From contig CP003316.1 of the NCBI GenBank assembly GCA_000247545.1, positions 1,583,233 to 1,647,232 on the forward strand: 64,000 nucleotides of DNA, in the 5' to 3' direction. Shown one piece after another: positions 35,000 to 44,813 of this stretch. The DNA comes from Pyrobaculum oguniense TE7 (GTDB taxonomy: Archaea; Thermoproteota; Thermoprotei; Thermoproteales; Thermoproteaceae). Numbering within the stretch: the first letter of the stretch is position 1; each line of letters begins with the position of its first letter. A model generated the notes under the pieces. It was not told the DNA's origin. It saw nothing but the letters and a program-made list of their open reading frames with translations, and ran no database searches. Made by a program: the position numbers and the translations under genes.

Positions 35000-37441
35000 A
35001 TGATAGAGGTAGATTCTTCTGTTCTTCGCGAATACGGCGATTTGTTTGGCGAAAAACTGGTAAACGGCCGGAGGGTATCTGTGGAGGGGCTTATAGAGGA
35101 GTTGACGAGAGAGCTCAGGGCGGAGATAGATCGGGTAATTAGAGCTAGACGGGAGTGGCTAAACGATAGACGACCTGTAAGAACCAAGGCCGCATTTCCT
35201 CAATGGGATGAAAAATTCACAGACGCAGACGGCAATGTGAAGACCTTTAAGGAAATCGTTCAGGGTCTTATAGATAATTTCCTAGGCCGCGAGACGCCGT
35301 TGAGGTGGGGGCTCAACTGGAATGTGCCAGTTCCCGACGACCTCCACCCGCTTAAGAACCCCGGCCTGGAGATAACGGGGCCGTGGTATCCCATGAATAG
35401 GGCGATACACCAGATAAACGCGGACGTGGCGTCTATGATGGAGGACGAGGAGGACGCCTCCCCCGCCTGGTTCATTCCCCGTGGCTCCGGGCGCACCACG
35501 GCTGCGGTGTGGGAGGCCCGGCGGATTGTGAACAAGGTGCTTAGAGGCGACGTGCCACAGCCCTACTACGAGGGGGGCAAGGAGTACAGGATAAAGAAGC
35601 CGAGGGAGAAGTGGCCTACGCTCATTCACAGAGTGCCGGGCCTCCACATCTTGGATTTCGATATTAGGGTTGACGGAAAGCCGGCCCCGGCAATAATAAC
35701 CTCGGTAGTAATCTACACAGTCAATAACTACGACCTTTTGAAGAAGGCGGGCTCCGGTGTCTACTTCTATGTGCCTAAAGTCCAGACACCAGACGAGGCG
35801 TTGGTGATTGAGAAAATACTGCGGAAGGTTGAGGACAAGCTTGGACTGAGGCGGGGTGAGCTCAAAATCGCGATGCTCTACGAGGAGGCGAGAGCCGGCC
35901 TGTATCTCCCGGTTATTTTCTGGATATGGCGCGAGAGGCTAGTGAAGAGCAACAACGGCCGCTGGGACTATCTTGGCTCTCTCATCGAGATGTGGAAGGA
36001 CGAGGCGGTTTATCCTGATCCGCAAAACATCACGATGACCCACCCCGTCATGATGGCGTATCAGAAGTGGAACGCGCTCATGTGCCTAATGGCGGGGCTG
36101 GACAGAGAGGGCAGGCTAAACGCCGGCCCCGTGGGCGGCATGGCGGCGGTCATGCTCTACAGAGCGGACGACCCGTACCAGCGCCACCGCTTCAACCAAA
36201 GGGCGCTGAGGGCGATTTGGCTGGATAAGCTCAGAGAAAGGCTCATAGGCCTCATCTTCGTTACAGAAGAGCCCGTGAAGAAAGTCACTCTAAGAGAGGT
36301 GCTGGAGGGCAAGGTCAAGGGGAGGCTTTTCGACCTATTTAGGCAGAGCTGGGTGGCGACGCCGGAGGAGTCGTATGTAAAAGCAGGCAACGAGCCTTTG
36401 CGTGCGAGCTTGGAGGAGCTCCAGCAGATGATAAACCGCCCAGTCAAGTTCGTGGAGGTGGACGGCGTGAAGATACCGACCGTGGATAGCGGATTGACAG
36501 AGCAGGAAAGGCAACTCTTCATAAGGCTCGGCCTCTTAGACGAACAGGGCAACATAACCCCCTGGGTGATAAGACCCGACATGCTGGACACGCCGGAGAA
36601 GCTCCTGGGCAACCCCGAGCTGTGGGGAGGCAAGGACTTGTGGACGGCGCTCTTCGAGCCGCCCAAGGGCGACATCACGGCTGAGCATATCCAACACGCA
36701 TTCTACATGGCCGCTAACTACGGCTTCCAGCTCCTAAACGGCAACCTCGCGGCGGCTATCGACGACTACGAGCTGGGGCAACGCTTCATGAACGACTTGG
36801 CCACCTACCGCATATTCTCGACGTGGCTGTGGACCTTGCTGAGACACAACGCGGTCATCACGAAAGACGGGGCCTTTAAGGGTCCAGCGCGCACAGGCCT
36901 TGGAGTAATCCCCGCTGAGGATAGGGTGAAGGTGGCGGCGGGCACGCGCTTCACGGAGGAGCTCTTTGACAAGTTGTGGGATCTCCACATGGAGTGGACT
37001 CTCGCCTTCTACGACGACTTAGACCGCATCGCGGCCGAGAGGATCCTCCACAGATTCGTGAATAGGGTGAGGAGCGCGGTCGCCGAGGCTTACAAGGCCG
37101 GCCCGTTCAGGTACCAGTCGCCGCGAGACACCGCTAAGAAGATCGCCGAGTCCATAACGGTGGAGGAGCTGGAGAGGGCTGTGGTGGAGAACCAGCCGAG
37201 GTTCGACAGGTCCTTCGCCCCTGTCATAATGGAGATTCTGAGGGCGAAGCTGAAGTCGCCTATGTATCTACAACACGGCGGCCGCTTAATCATGGCCTTG
37301 GCGCCTCTGCCCGACGAGGAGAGAGACGCCGTATTAAGGGCCATTTTCTCGCCTAGGGAGGAGGTGGAGAGGCTAGTGAAGGAGGGCAAGCTGAAGCCCT
37401 ACGCCCTTGAGCTCTACGACTACGTTCACGATGCTAGATAA
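35000..37441 (+). CDS. aceB: Malate synthase, archaeal long type
   Basis: Condenses glyoxylate with acetyl-CoA to give malate. At 813 residues it matches the long archaeal form known in Sulfolobus. Visible segments include HRVPGLHILDFDIRVDG, FYVPKVQTPDEALVIEKIL, KIAMLYEEARAGLYLP (metal and acid-base region) and MTHPVMMAYQKWN. The ATG is 25 nt from CTTAAAAAAT, so it is leaderless. No isocitrate lyase is found in the window; glyoxylate could come from the divergent glycolate oxidase. Confidence 0.92.
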   Translation: MIEVDSSVLREYGDLFGEKLVNGRRVSVEGLIEELTRELRAEIDRVIRARREWLNDRRPVRTKAAFPQWDEKFTDADGNVKTFKEIVQGLIDNFLGRETPLRWGLNWNVPVPDDLHPLKNPGLEITGPWYPMNRAIHQINADVASMMEDEEDASPAWFIPRGSGRTTAAVWEARRIVNKVLRGDVPQPYYEGGKEYRIKKPREKWPTLIHRVPGLHILDFDIRVDGKPAPAIITSVVIYTVNNYDLLKKAGSGVYFYVPKVQTPDEALVIEKILRKVEDKLGLRRGELKIAMLYEEARAGLYLPVIFWIWRERLVKSNNGRWDYLGSLIEMWKDEAVYPDPQNITMTHPVMMAYQKWNALMCLMAGLDREGRLNAGPVGGMAAVMLYRADDPYQRHRFNQRALRAIWLDKLRERLIGLIFVTEEPVKKVTLREVLEGKVKGRLFDLFRQSWVATPEESYVKAGNEPLRASLEELQQMINRPVKFVEVDGVKIPTVDSGLTEQERQLFIRLGLLDEQGNITPWVIRPDMLDTPEKLLGNPELWGGKDLWTALFEPPKGDITAEHIQHAFYMAANYGFQLLNGNLAAAIDDYELGQRFMNDLATYRIFSTWLWTLLRHNAVITKDGAFKGPARTGLGVIPAEDRVKVAAGTRFTEELFDKLWDLHMEWTLAFYDDLDRIAAERILHRFVNRVRSAVAEAYKAGPFRYQSPRDTAKKIAESITVEELERAVVENQPRFDRSFAPVIMEILRAKLKSPMYLQHGGRLIMALAPLPDEERDAVLRAIFSPREEVERLVKEGKLKPYALELYDYVHDAR

Positions 37442-37956
37442 GGCGGCCGCACATCCCGGACTTAGCGCTACGTCGGCGAGGTGAATGCCGGACTTTTTCG
37501 CGAATCTAGTAAATACCCATAACCACGTAAACCGAGATATCTCGACGTTAAGACATAGGTCAGCCGCATGCACATAAGCGCAACCCTATCTACCGCGATT
37601 CTCACTTCCACCGTCTCAGTCAACACGTAATCGGCATGAACTTTAGAGATTGTCACTACTACTTTCCCTTGTTCTCTCTATCTAGGCCAGCGGCATTGCC
37701 TAGCTCCAGTGCTAGTTGAGAGGTGTAACAAGAGCCTCGTGACACGGAGGCTTGATCCTATAACTTAGCCTCGTTGTGCTTTAAGGTGAGACACTTCTCT
37801 TCAAATTTGCCATGGCCCTTATGTTTAGACACCTCCATTATGAACGTCATAATTCAGCGAGTTTATCAGTTGTAGCTTTATGGATGATTTATATAATTAA
37901 AGTTAATTTAATATATTGAATGTTTAAATAATTTAATTTATATATAAATACTTATT
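37442..37956. other. Gene-free spacer, GC-rich then very AT-rich
   Basis: No convincing gene on either strand. The first 200 bp are GC-moderate without a supported frame. From about 37865 the sequence becomes strongly AT-rich and leads into the decayed exchanger gene. No repeats or RNA genes recognised. Confidence 0.35.
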
Positions 37957-38908
37957 TTATGTAATAAACATTTTGATGTAATAAATATATGCAAGTAGCC
38001 CAGGAGGTGCTGAGGCTCCGAAAATTCCAAATTTTCGTACCACCAATATTTCGACCGCCGACACGACCACGGCTATTACTAAGGCCATAACAGCCGCTGG
38101 TTGAAGTGTATATATCCCTAAGGTCATTGCAACACCAGGATAGAAGGTGCCATATAGCGCCTTCTCTCCGATTACGGATCCAACGCCTTCATCGTCTTTG
38201 CCTTTCGCTAAAAAATAAGCCCCACAATTGATTCGGGGATGACTGTGGCTATGGGGACTAATATCACGGTAAGAGCTGTCTGGTCTATGTTAAAAACGGT
38301 TCCAAGCTCTATAATGCCGTGTACCATGTATTCTCCCCCTAGATAGATTGCAAGAACTGCGATTACTGTTTGTAATATATAATTTCTTAACCAAAATTTT
38401 GATTCTAATTTTTCAATTTTTCTACTTTCAGTAATTTTTTTACATATACAATATATCAAAGAAGTAGAATAAGACCATAAACTCTACCTAAAATACTATA
38501 TCGTTCTGGATGTAAGAACAATATGGGGATCAGAGGAATGGTAAATACTATAAGGTGATGGGCCACACTTTTATCAACGCGTGGCACAATATATCGCCTT
38601 CTTCCGGCATATCGCGATATAAGGGTTATAAGTATTAGTACAGGTTATATTATCGTGGCAGCCATAAAGGGCTGAGCTACTATAGTTCCCCAAGCCACCG
38701 CCGCGTTGCCCAGATATAATGCGATGAGAAATACTGATAATTATGGAGCAGATGTTAAAATCGGAGCAAAGATTGTAGCAACACCAAAAGTAGATCTTTG
38801 TTATTTTCAAGTAATAAAGTATACTAATTGTTCTATTAATATACCAGAAAAAACTATCAATAACATACAAATAACTAAATCAAAAGGACCAAATGTAGGT
38901 AGTGACAT
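37957..38908 (-). pseudogene. Na+/Ca2+ exchanger family (CaCA) pseudogene
   Basis: Reading the minus strand from ATG 38908 to TAA 37957 gives a recognisable cation exchanger in pieces. The first half contains LGNAAVAWGTIVAQPFMAAT; the second contains ILVPIATVIPESIVGLIF, then VIGEKALYGTFYPGVAMTLG. Lesions include at least two TAA codons and one TGA in the first half, a frame change near the N-terminus, and a 1-nt loss in a T6 run (A6 on the plus strand, about 38209-38214). The gene cannot make a full-length product. Confidence 0.7.
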
Positions 38909-39094
38909 AACCCCAACAGCTATACTCTATTTTGTTAATTGAAATTTTAATTTTTTGCTTCCAAAATGTTTTTTAAAAATTTTCATTTGTATATTTACTG
39001 CTTTATTTATAGATATAGTATAATTGTATTAAGTAGGGAGAAAATTATAGTTAGTTAAATAGTAATTTTTAATAATGCATTACATATTTTTCAC

Positions 39095-40553
39095 ATGGAG
39101 AAAAATTCGATTAGAATCGGAAAGTTACCAATAGAAGTTGTTGAGAAGATACCCACACCTGAAGATGTCTTTAAGCTAAAAGAAAATTGGAATCAAAGAG
39201 CGTTTGCTTGTTTTATACGGCTCAGCATTAATAGCGCTTGGCGTAAGTATTGGTAGTGGCGAGTTTCTCCTAGGTCCTGCCCAAGCTGTCAGATATGGCC
39301 TAGTTCTGGCGTGGCTAGTACCTATAGGCGCCTTTTTACAAGCTATATATATGTATAGCTGGGCAAAATTGACAATCGCCACCGGTGAGACACCTGTGAC
39401 GCTAATGTTTAGAATCGGCATGTGGGCAGGTTGGCTGGGCGCCTTAGGTGTGCTATTCGGTAATATATGGGGTGGCTGGGCCTATAATTCGGCAGTTGCG
39501 CTTGCCGGTGGGATTTTAGGAAGGGCTCCAGGTCCACAAGACGCTTACCTGATCGGTGTTTCTGGAACTATCTTACTACTATTGACATTTTTAATACTCG
39601 CTCTAGGGCGGAGAATAGCTAGAACCCTAGAAATATTTAATTGGATAGACTTGGGGTTTATATTTCTTTCTTTTATTATCTTAACTATTATATTAGTGCC
39701 ACCACCTGTTTGGGGTGAGTTAGCTAGAGGTCTTGTATCGTTTCAGATACCTGCAGGCATCGACCCAGTGTTGCTTGCGGCATGGTGGGGTTACATTGGA
39801 CTCGCTACTGGTCTTAACTACTATGCAACTGCATGGTTTAAAGATAAGGGGTTTGGAATGTCGTCTCTTACTGGATATATCCCAGCTCTTATAGGCGGAA
39901 GAAGGATAGAAGTGTCAGCGTGGGGAAAAACTTTTACACTTACTCCAGAAAATCTTAAGGTATTTAAGCGGTGGACCTCTTTGGCGTTAGAAGAGCTCAT
40001 GGTGATATTCTTCTTGGGGGCAATTATCGGAATGCTTTTACCCATGACGTTGGCATATGCATTTGCGACAGGATATGGGCTAAGTGTTACGTGGAATATA
40101 CCTATGTGGTTGGCATTTGTTTTAAGGGATTTGTGGGGTCCTGCGGCTTTTTGGTATGGAATACTAGTTGGGGTTTTTGTATTATTTAAGACGCAACTTG
40201 GTATTGTTGATGCTGTGGTACGCAATATGGCTGATGCTACTTGGAAATTTGAAAATATAAGAAAATTCTTTAGAAATGATATTAGGTATTTGTATTATCT
40301 ACTAGTGGCTGTGTATCTAATATGGGCTGCAATGGCATTTATCGCTACAGCACCTGGCGTACTAATTCTAATATCGGCAAATATGGCTAATGCTGGTGCC
40401 TTATGGGGTATTCCGTTTTTAATTTACTTAAACTACAAGATGCCAAAAGAGCTAAGACTCCATTGGTCGATTCTATTATTAAATATCATATTCATGGCAA
40501 TGTGTGTAATATTTATGACATTTTCAATTGGTAGAGTACTTGGCTTGATATAA
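39095..40553 (+). CDS. Nramp-like metal transporter with N-terminal frameshift
   Basis: A polytopic membrane protein of about 485 residues, with some 11 helices. LIALGVSIGSGEFLLGPAQA resembles the Nramp first helix with its substrate site, followed by a glutamine helix and TIATGETPV. The long open frame begins at a TTG (39204), but ATG 39095 opens a 28-codon N-terminal frame with a TATA-like box 26 nt upstream. Removing one A from the run near 39183-39186 joins both as KLKEIGIKERLLVLYG. Either the gene is frameshifted or translation begins inside. Low GC content compared with neighbours suggests transfer. Substrate unknown. Confidence 0.6.
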
Positions 40554-40737
40554 AAGTCGAAATAAATTTTTTATTATTATGGGTTTTTAAATTTATTAAA
40601 ATTAGTTGTTGTGGTTTATTTCAATAACAATTTCTAATAAGCTTGAATACACAAATGTTTCAAATTTAAAGTCTCTCTACACATGCTTAAAAAGAAGTTT
40701 AGATTAAAATTTGTTTGTCGGATACTCCCTTCGGTAC

Positions 40738-41180
40738 CTACGATTCCTCCAAGCTGATTGCAGAAATGCGATGTGACGGCAAAAGCGCAATGCAAGAATA
40801 TCTCCTTCCTCTTACGGTAATTCCATCCGGCGGCTCAGTCAGCGCGTAGTGGGTAGTTAGTAACTTAGCTTGTGCCAACCCGCGGATGGCATATTCCCAA
40901 TACGCCGCTTCTACCCCAGCTTCACTACCCAGTTCCAACACCGCGTAATAATCGCCGATCTGCAACATTTCTCACCTATCTTTGCCACAGCTCTCACCTC
41001 TCTACTTGGCACCCCCCGCATCGCTGACGTAGACAAAGTACATTTCCCCAACACACCCCTCCATCGCCTCTCTCAGCCTTTAATACTCTGAAATTGGGAG
41101 GCACGTACCACGCCACCTCTTGTACATATGCCCTTAGCCTCTGCGTCACTGCGGCCACATCTTTGCATTAAGCAACAGCG
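40738..41180 (-). pseudogene. Decayed gene, family unknown
   Basis: Three consecutive protein-like segments lie on the minus strand in shifting frames: VTQRLRAYVQEVAWYVPPNF (about 41165-41090), EMYFVYVSDAGGAK (about 41055-41005), and a 76-codon frame from 40968 to 40738 containing AVLELGSEAGVEAAYWEYA. A stop and frame changes separate them. The 76-codon part could still be expressed from an ATG preceded by GGTGAG. The MYFVYVSDAG start slightly resembles DUF3800 proteins, but I do not assign it. Confidence 0.35.
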
Positions 41181-41244
41181 GAGAGCATGACGGCACCACG
41201 CCGCATCTTTAAATGCTTTCACGTTGGGAATCGCAACACAGCTG

Positions 41245-41589
41245 TTAAAGCTTTATCTTGATGTCTACGAACCTCTTATACCACGTCTCGTATAGCTCTC
41301 TCGTCGCGACGTGTATTTCAAAAACGCCGGCGAAGCCCAGCCTTTTTTCCACATGTACTAATAGCTCTGCGATCTTCCCCAGAGAGCTCCCGTACTTGTC
41401 CGACACCACGAGGATGTCGACGTCGCTGTCAGGCCTCGCGGTGCCCTTGGCGAAGCTGCCAAAGAGGTAGACCTCGGCCTGCGGGTCGAGCTCCAGCACG
41501 GCCTCCTTGATCTTCGCCAAGTAGATAGAGAGGTTTGAGAGAACTTCCCGCCTCCTCAGCCAGTACTCTACGAATACGTCTCGAGGCAC
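41245..41589 (-). CDS. Minimal nucleotidyltransferase (MNT) antitoxin
   Basis: 114 residues with the Pol-beta-like nucleotidyltransferase motif GSFAKGTARPDSDVDILVV, giving the GS and D-x-D metal site. In HEPN/MNT modules this protein neutralises the HEPN RNase, in studied cases by AMP transfer. It overlaps the upstream HEPN gene by 22 nt. It is one of three such pairs in the window. Confidence 0.85.
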   Translation of the reverse strand: MPRDVFVEYWLRRREVLSNLSIYLAKIKEAVLELDPQAEVYLFGSFAKGTARPDSDVDILVVSDKYGSSLGKIAELLVHVEKRLGFAGVFEIHVATRELYETWYKRFVDIKIKL

Positions 41590-41951
41590 CTCCCCACCTC
41601 CATCAACTCTTCGACGAATGCCGAGGCCTTCTCCACGTCCCCGCTCCTAGCCCTAATTGGCAAGTACCGCGAGCTGATGTAGGCGTATTCAAGCAGGGCC
41701 ATTACGTCTCCCCACCTCTTGACAAGCTCGGCGAGGCGGCACACATCGCCGTATACGGCCAGGAGCCTATCTGCTAGATCCCTCAAATAGTGAGTTTTAG
41801 GGAAGTCGCCCACCTTCCTGTAGAGGAGGTACTTCATGTAGAGCTGGGCGCATTGTTCTAGGTTGAAAAGGGCGAGCTCTAGAAAACCCCTCTCTCTTGC
41901 GAACCTGGCCTGCTCCAAGAATTGAAGCGCCCTCTCTCTGAGAATATACAC
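41568..41951 (-). CDS. HEPN domain protein, partner of MNT
   Basis: 127-residue helical protein: RALQFLEQARFARERGFLELALFNLEQCAQLYMKYLL is the HEPN core, and KTHYLRDL the conserved His segment of this family. It is the likely RNase or RNA-binding partner of the overlapping MNT. The start is GTG at 41951, 26 nt from ATTTAAAT. That box is shared with the divergent LutB-like gene. Confidence 0.82.
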   Translation of the reverse strand: MYILRERALQFLEQARFARERGFLELALFNLEQCAQLYMKYLLYRKVGDFPKTHYLRDLADRLLAVYGDVCRLAELVKRWGDVMALLEYAYISSRYLPIRARSGDVEKASAFVEELMEVGRCLETYS

Positions 41952-41968
41952 GCCTTAGGTAGCTCCCC

Positions 41969-41977
41969 AATTTAAAT
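41969..41977. promoter_or_regulatory. Symmetric TATA element shared by HEPN and LutB-like genes
   Basis: AATTTAAAT is nearly symmetric and lies midway between GTG 41951 (minus) and ATG 41996 (plus). Each start is about 22-26 nt away, the normal leaderless distance. One box appears to drive both directions; the start codons are only 45 bp apart. Confidence 0.55.
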
Positions 41978-41995
41978 ACCCAAGTGATGTTTAAC

Positions 41996-43165
41996 ATGGA
42001 CAAAAATTCCGCGGCGGCTAGCTGGGAGGTGGCTGTGGAGAGGGCGAGGAGGCACATCGTGCCGCGGACCTACCAAGTCTTGTCGCAGTTTTCCTATGTC
42101 ACAAATTTGGCCAGAGAGGTGAGGAAGGCGAAGGAGGAGGTGGTGAGAAACCTCGACCACTACATAGAGGAAGTTAGGAAGGCTGTAGAGAGGATAGGGG
42201 GGCGGTTCGTGTTGGCTTCTACAGCAGAGGAGGCCGTGGAGGCGGCGGTTAAAATCGTGGGGCAGGGCAAGGTGGTGGTCTTAAGCAAAAACAACGTGGC
42301 GACGGAGACCGGCCTGCGCCGGAGGCTGGAGGAGGCGGGGAACGAGGTCTGGGAGACCGACCTCGGCGAGTTTTTAATCCAGCTCGCCGGCGACGAGCCC
42401 AGCCACATATTAGCGCCCGCCGTCCACATGACTAAGGAGAGGGCTGCAGAGGTCTTGGCAGAGAGACTAGGAATGGCGGTGCCGCCGGAGCCCGAGGCCA
42501 TTGCGCAGAGGGCGAGGGAGTTTCTCCGCAACAAGTTCATAAAGGCAGACGTCGGGATCACGGGGGCCAACGCCATCGCCGCAGATACGGGCGCTGTGGT
42601 GCTGGTGGAGAACGAGGGCAACATAAGGCTGACGTCTGGTCTCCCCCCAGTGCACATAGTCTACGACGGCGTGGAGAAAATCGTGCCGACACTGGTAGAC
42701 GCCATGGTGGCCGCCGCCGTGCAGTCCGCCTACGCAGGCCTCTACCCCCCCACCTACATAAACATCTCCGCCGGCCCTAGCTCCACGGCAGACGTGGAGA
42801 TGCACAGAGTTTCACCCGCCCAAGGGCCAAAGGAGTTTTACATGATCTTGGTAGACAACGGCCGCAGAGCCGTTGCGAGGGACCCGGTGTTGTGGGAGGC
42901 CCTCCTCTGCATACGGTGCGGCCGTTGCCACCTCCACTGCCCAGTCTACCGCGCCTTGGGGAGGGAGTTCGGCGTGCCGCCCTACACCGGCCCCATGGGC
43001 GTGATGTGGACAGCCGTGACGAGAGGCATAGAGGAGGCCGGCCCCCACGCCCTCAAATGCGTCCACGCGGGCAACTGCAAAGAGGTATGCCCAATGGGCA
43101 TAGACATCCCCGGGGTCATTCACGAAGTGAAGAAGCGATACCTAGACACGGCGAGAACGAGATAA
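41996..43165 (+). CDS. LutB-like iron-sulfur protein with LUD domain
   Basis: 389 residues: an N-terminal LUD domain (about 1-270; KVVVLSKNNVATETGLRR, DVGITGANAIAADTGAVVL), then two cysteine sets CIRCGRCHLHCPVYR and CVHAGNCKEVCPMGI. The second set lacks the usual second Cys (CxxxxxCxxxC), so one cluster may be altered. LutB forms part of lactate oxidase complexes; the LutA and LutC partners are not adjacent here, although the CCG proteins at 29-32 kb could serve. ATG 41996 fits the promoter better than GTG 41984. Confidence 0.85.
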   Translation: MDKNSAAASWEVAVERARRHIVPRTYQVLSQFSYVTNLAREVRKAKEEVVRNLDHYIEEVRKAVERIGGRFVLASTAEEAVEAAVKIVGQGKVVVLSKNNVATETGLRRRLEEAGNEVWETDLGEFLIQLAGDEPSHILAPAVHMTKERAAEVLAERLGMAVPPEPEAIAQRAREFLRNKFIKADVGITGANAIAADTGAVVLVENEGNIRLTSGLPPVHIVYDGVEKIVPTLVDAMVAAAVQSAYAGLYPPTYINISAGPSSTADVEMHRVSPAQGPKEFYMILVDNGRRAVARDPVLWEALLCIRCGRCHLHCPVYRALGREFGVPPYTGPMGVMWTAVTRGIEEAGPHALKCVHAGNCKEVCPMGIDIPGVIHEVKKRYLDTARTR

Positions 43166-43379
43166 TCATACACGTCGAGCTTAAACACGGAGCTTAGCCA
43201 AGACCGCCTGTCTTGTCGCTACACTGTATACTCGACACTGCCGCCTCTCCGCCGCCCTCTGCGCATGCCAGCACAGCTACGTGGCGTGATCACCGCGCGC
43301 CAGAGGCGTGCTGATACAAGCCCAGCCTTGAGATCCACGCGGTAGCTTGACTTGTTCACACATATATCAAAGCCGATTT

Positions 43380-43814
43380 CTACGTGGTGTCCGCCTTCAC
43401 GCTTCTGTATTTCAACGCAGCTAGAGAGGCGTTGAGCAGCAAGTAGAGAAAGGGTTGCTCCGGCGGAATCTCTCCCACGTAGAAGACGGCACGTAGTGCA
43501 AAGAGACCCAGCAAGACTGTGGAAGTAGCGATCACCGCCAACGCCGCTACAAAGCCCCTTTTTCCGCCCACCAGCTTAAACGCGGCGCTCCACGCCCCGT
43601 ATACCATGAGCTGTAAAATAAATGCGGCAAAGGGCGCTGATACGACAAACGCCCTCCAGGAGAGCTCTATAGACGCTTCAACCGCCACGGGCATCCCCTG
43701 GTGCGCGCTGCTCAGTATTTTTTCTGCGATAGCCCGCCGGTACTCTCCTTCCCTTGCCCCAATACTGGCGTACGTGAGCAACGCCACCACAACGGCGGAG
43801 GCGATGGACATCAT
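43380..43814 (-). CDS. Membrane protein at the end of the ABC operon
   Basis: 144 residues with about four hydrophobic helices (near 3-18, 45-75, 85-108 and 118-135). No family is recognised. It starts with ATG inside the ATPase stop (ATGA overlap), which ties it to the transporter. It may be a permease part or an immunity-like protein. Confidence 0.55.
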   Translation of the reverse strand: MMSIASAVVVALLTYASIGAREGEYRRAIAEKILSSAHQGMPVAVEASIELSWRAFVVSAPFAAFILQLMVYGAWSAAFKLVGGKRGFVAALAVIATSTVLLGLFALRAVFYVGEIPPEQPFLYLLLNASLAALKYRSVKADTT

Positions 43815-44398
43815 GGCCTAAAGTTGAGGAAGTCAAATTGCAAGTGGGCTTTTAAAGGAACGCGGGCGGTAACAACAAGGACAGAGCCGCCAATCCTTTT
43901 CAGAACTTCGCTGTGGATCTCGGCCGCTTTCTCCGGGGCGACACTGACGTACGGGTCGTCTAGAATGGCGAGCTTCACTTTTGGGATGACAGCCAGCGCC
44001 GCGGCGAGTTGCACAAGCCGCTTCATCCCCTGCGACATCTTACCCAGCAACAACTCCCCAGGCACACCGACGATCTCAAGCACATCCTCCGCTGAGTCAC
44101 CTGCGCCGTAAAACGAGGCAAGCGCTTCAACGTACTCCACCGCCTTTACCCTCTCAGGTACGTCAACAGTCTCCGGGAGGAAGAATATCTTATCCCTCGC
44201 CTTGACGTTGGGAATCCCATCTACGAAGACAGAGCCGCTGATCTGCCTCAACAACGTAGCCAAGGTCTTCGCCAGAGTGGACTTCCCCACACCGTTCGGG
44301 CCGTAAAACACCGCTGCCTCGCCAGAACCCAGCCTAAAGCTTATAGGCCGAGTCAACGGCTTGCCGTACCCAATAACAAGATCTCTAACCTCCAACAT
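43811..44398 (-). CDS. ABC transporter ATP-binding protein
   Basis: About 195 residues, a short ATPase. Walker A is GPNGVGKSTLAK, the signature region is LLGKMSQGMKRLVQLAAAL (SQGMK in place of LSGGQ), and Walker B is VKLAILDDPYVSV, where Asp replaces the usual catalytic Glu. The last point suggests weak or altered hydrolysis. ATG 44398 is preferred, an alternative GTG at 44416 being further inside the upstream gene. The closest type is export of drugs, peptides or antibiotics. Confidence 0.85.
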   Translation of the reverse strand: MLEVRDLVIGYGKPLTRPISFRLGSGEAAVFYGPNGVGKSTLAKTLATLLRQISGSVFVDGIPNVKARDKIFFLPETVDVPERVKAVEYVEALASFYGAGDSAEDVLEIVGVPGELLLGKMSQGMKRLVQLAAALAVIPKVKLAILDDPYVSVAPEKAAEIHSEVLKRIGGSVLVVTARVPLKAHLQFDFLNFRP

Positions 44399-44813
44399 AC
44401 CTAATCGCTGTGCCAACCACTGCTAAAAACATTATCGCGGCAAAGAGCGGAACATAAGGCCAGACTGCCAACGCGATGACAGCGGGCATAAGTAGCCCAG
44501 CTAACATGGGCAATCTAGGCCTCCGAGGCCTTGCCAGGGGCTCTAGCACAACATACCCGCCTTCCAACTTAAGAATTATATCGACACCCAAAAACACATA
44601 TTGTAGCGATTCGTGTATATAAACAAAGGCCAAAGGAGCTGTCCAAACTTCTAGCATTATGTTACAATATGTTTTGCAAGCTACGAATATGTAGCACAAA
44701 GAAATTGAAAAACCTCCAATAAGCATATAAAGAACAAAGATTTTAGTTTTCAAAAGTAGATTTGTAAGTACTTTAAGAAATAATAATATGTTATTAGCTG
44801 GTACTAAGTACAT
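44385..44813 (-). CDS. Membrane protein of the ABC operon
   Basis: 142 residues with two N-terminal helices, a short cytoplasmic-looking loop (LARPRRPRLP) and two C-terminal helices. Three Cys lie near the second helix (SLCYIFVACKTYC). No family is recognised. It overlaps its upstream neighbour by 20 nt and the ATPase by 14 nt. Confidence 0.5.
   Translation of the reverse strand: MYLVPANNILLFLKVLTNLLLKTKIFVLYMLIGGFSISLCYIFVACKTYCNIMLEVWTAPLAFVYIHESLQYVFLGVDIILKLEGGYVVLEPLARPRRPRLPMLAGLLMPAVIALAVWPYVPLFAAIMFLAVVGTAIRYVGG

Noticed and set aside
42160-42657. 165-codon minus-strand frame within the LutB-like gene
   Set aside because: Ser/Ala-rich complement of a GC-rich gene; no supporting motif or promoter.
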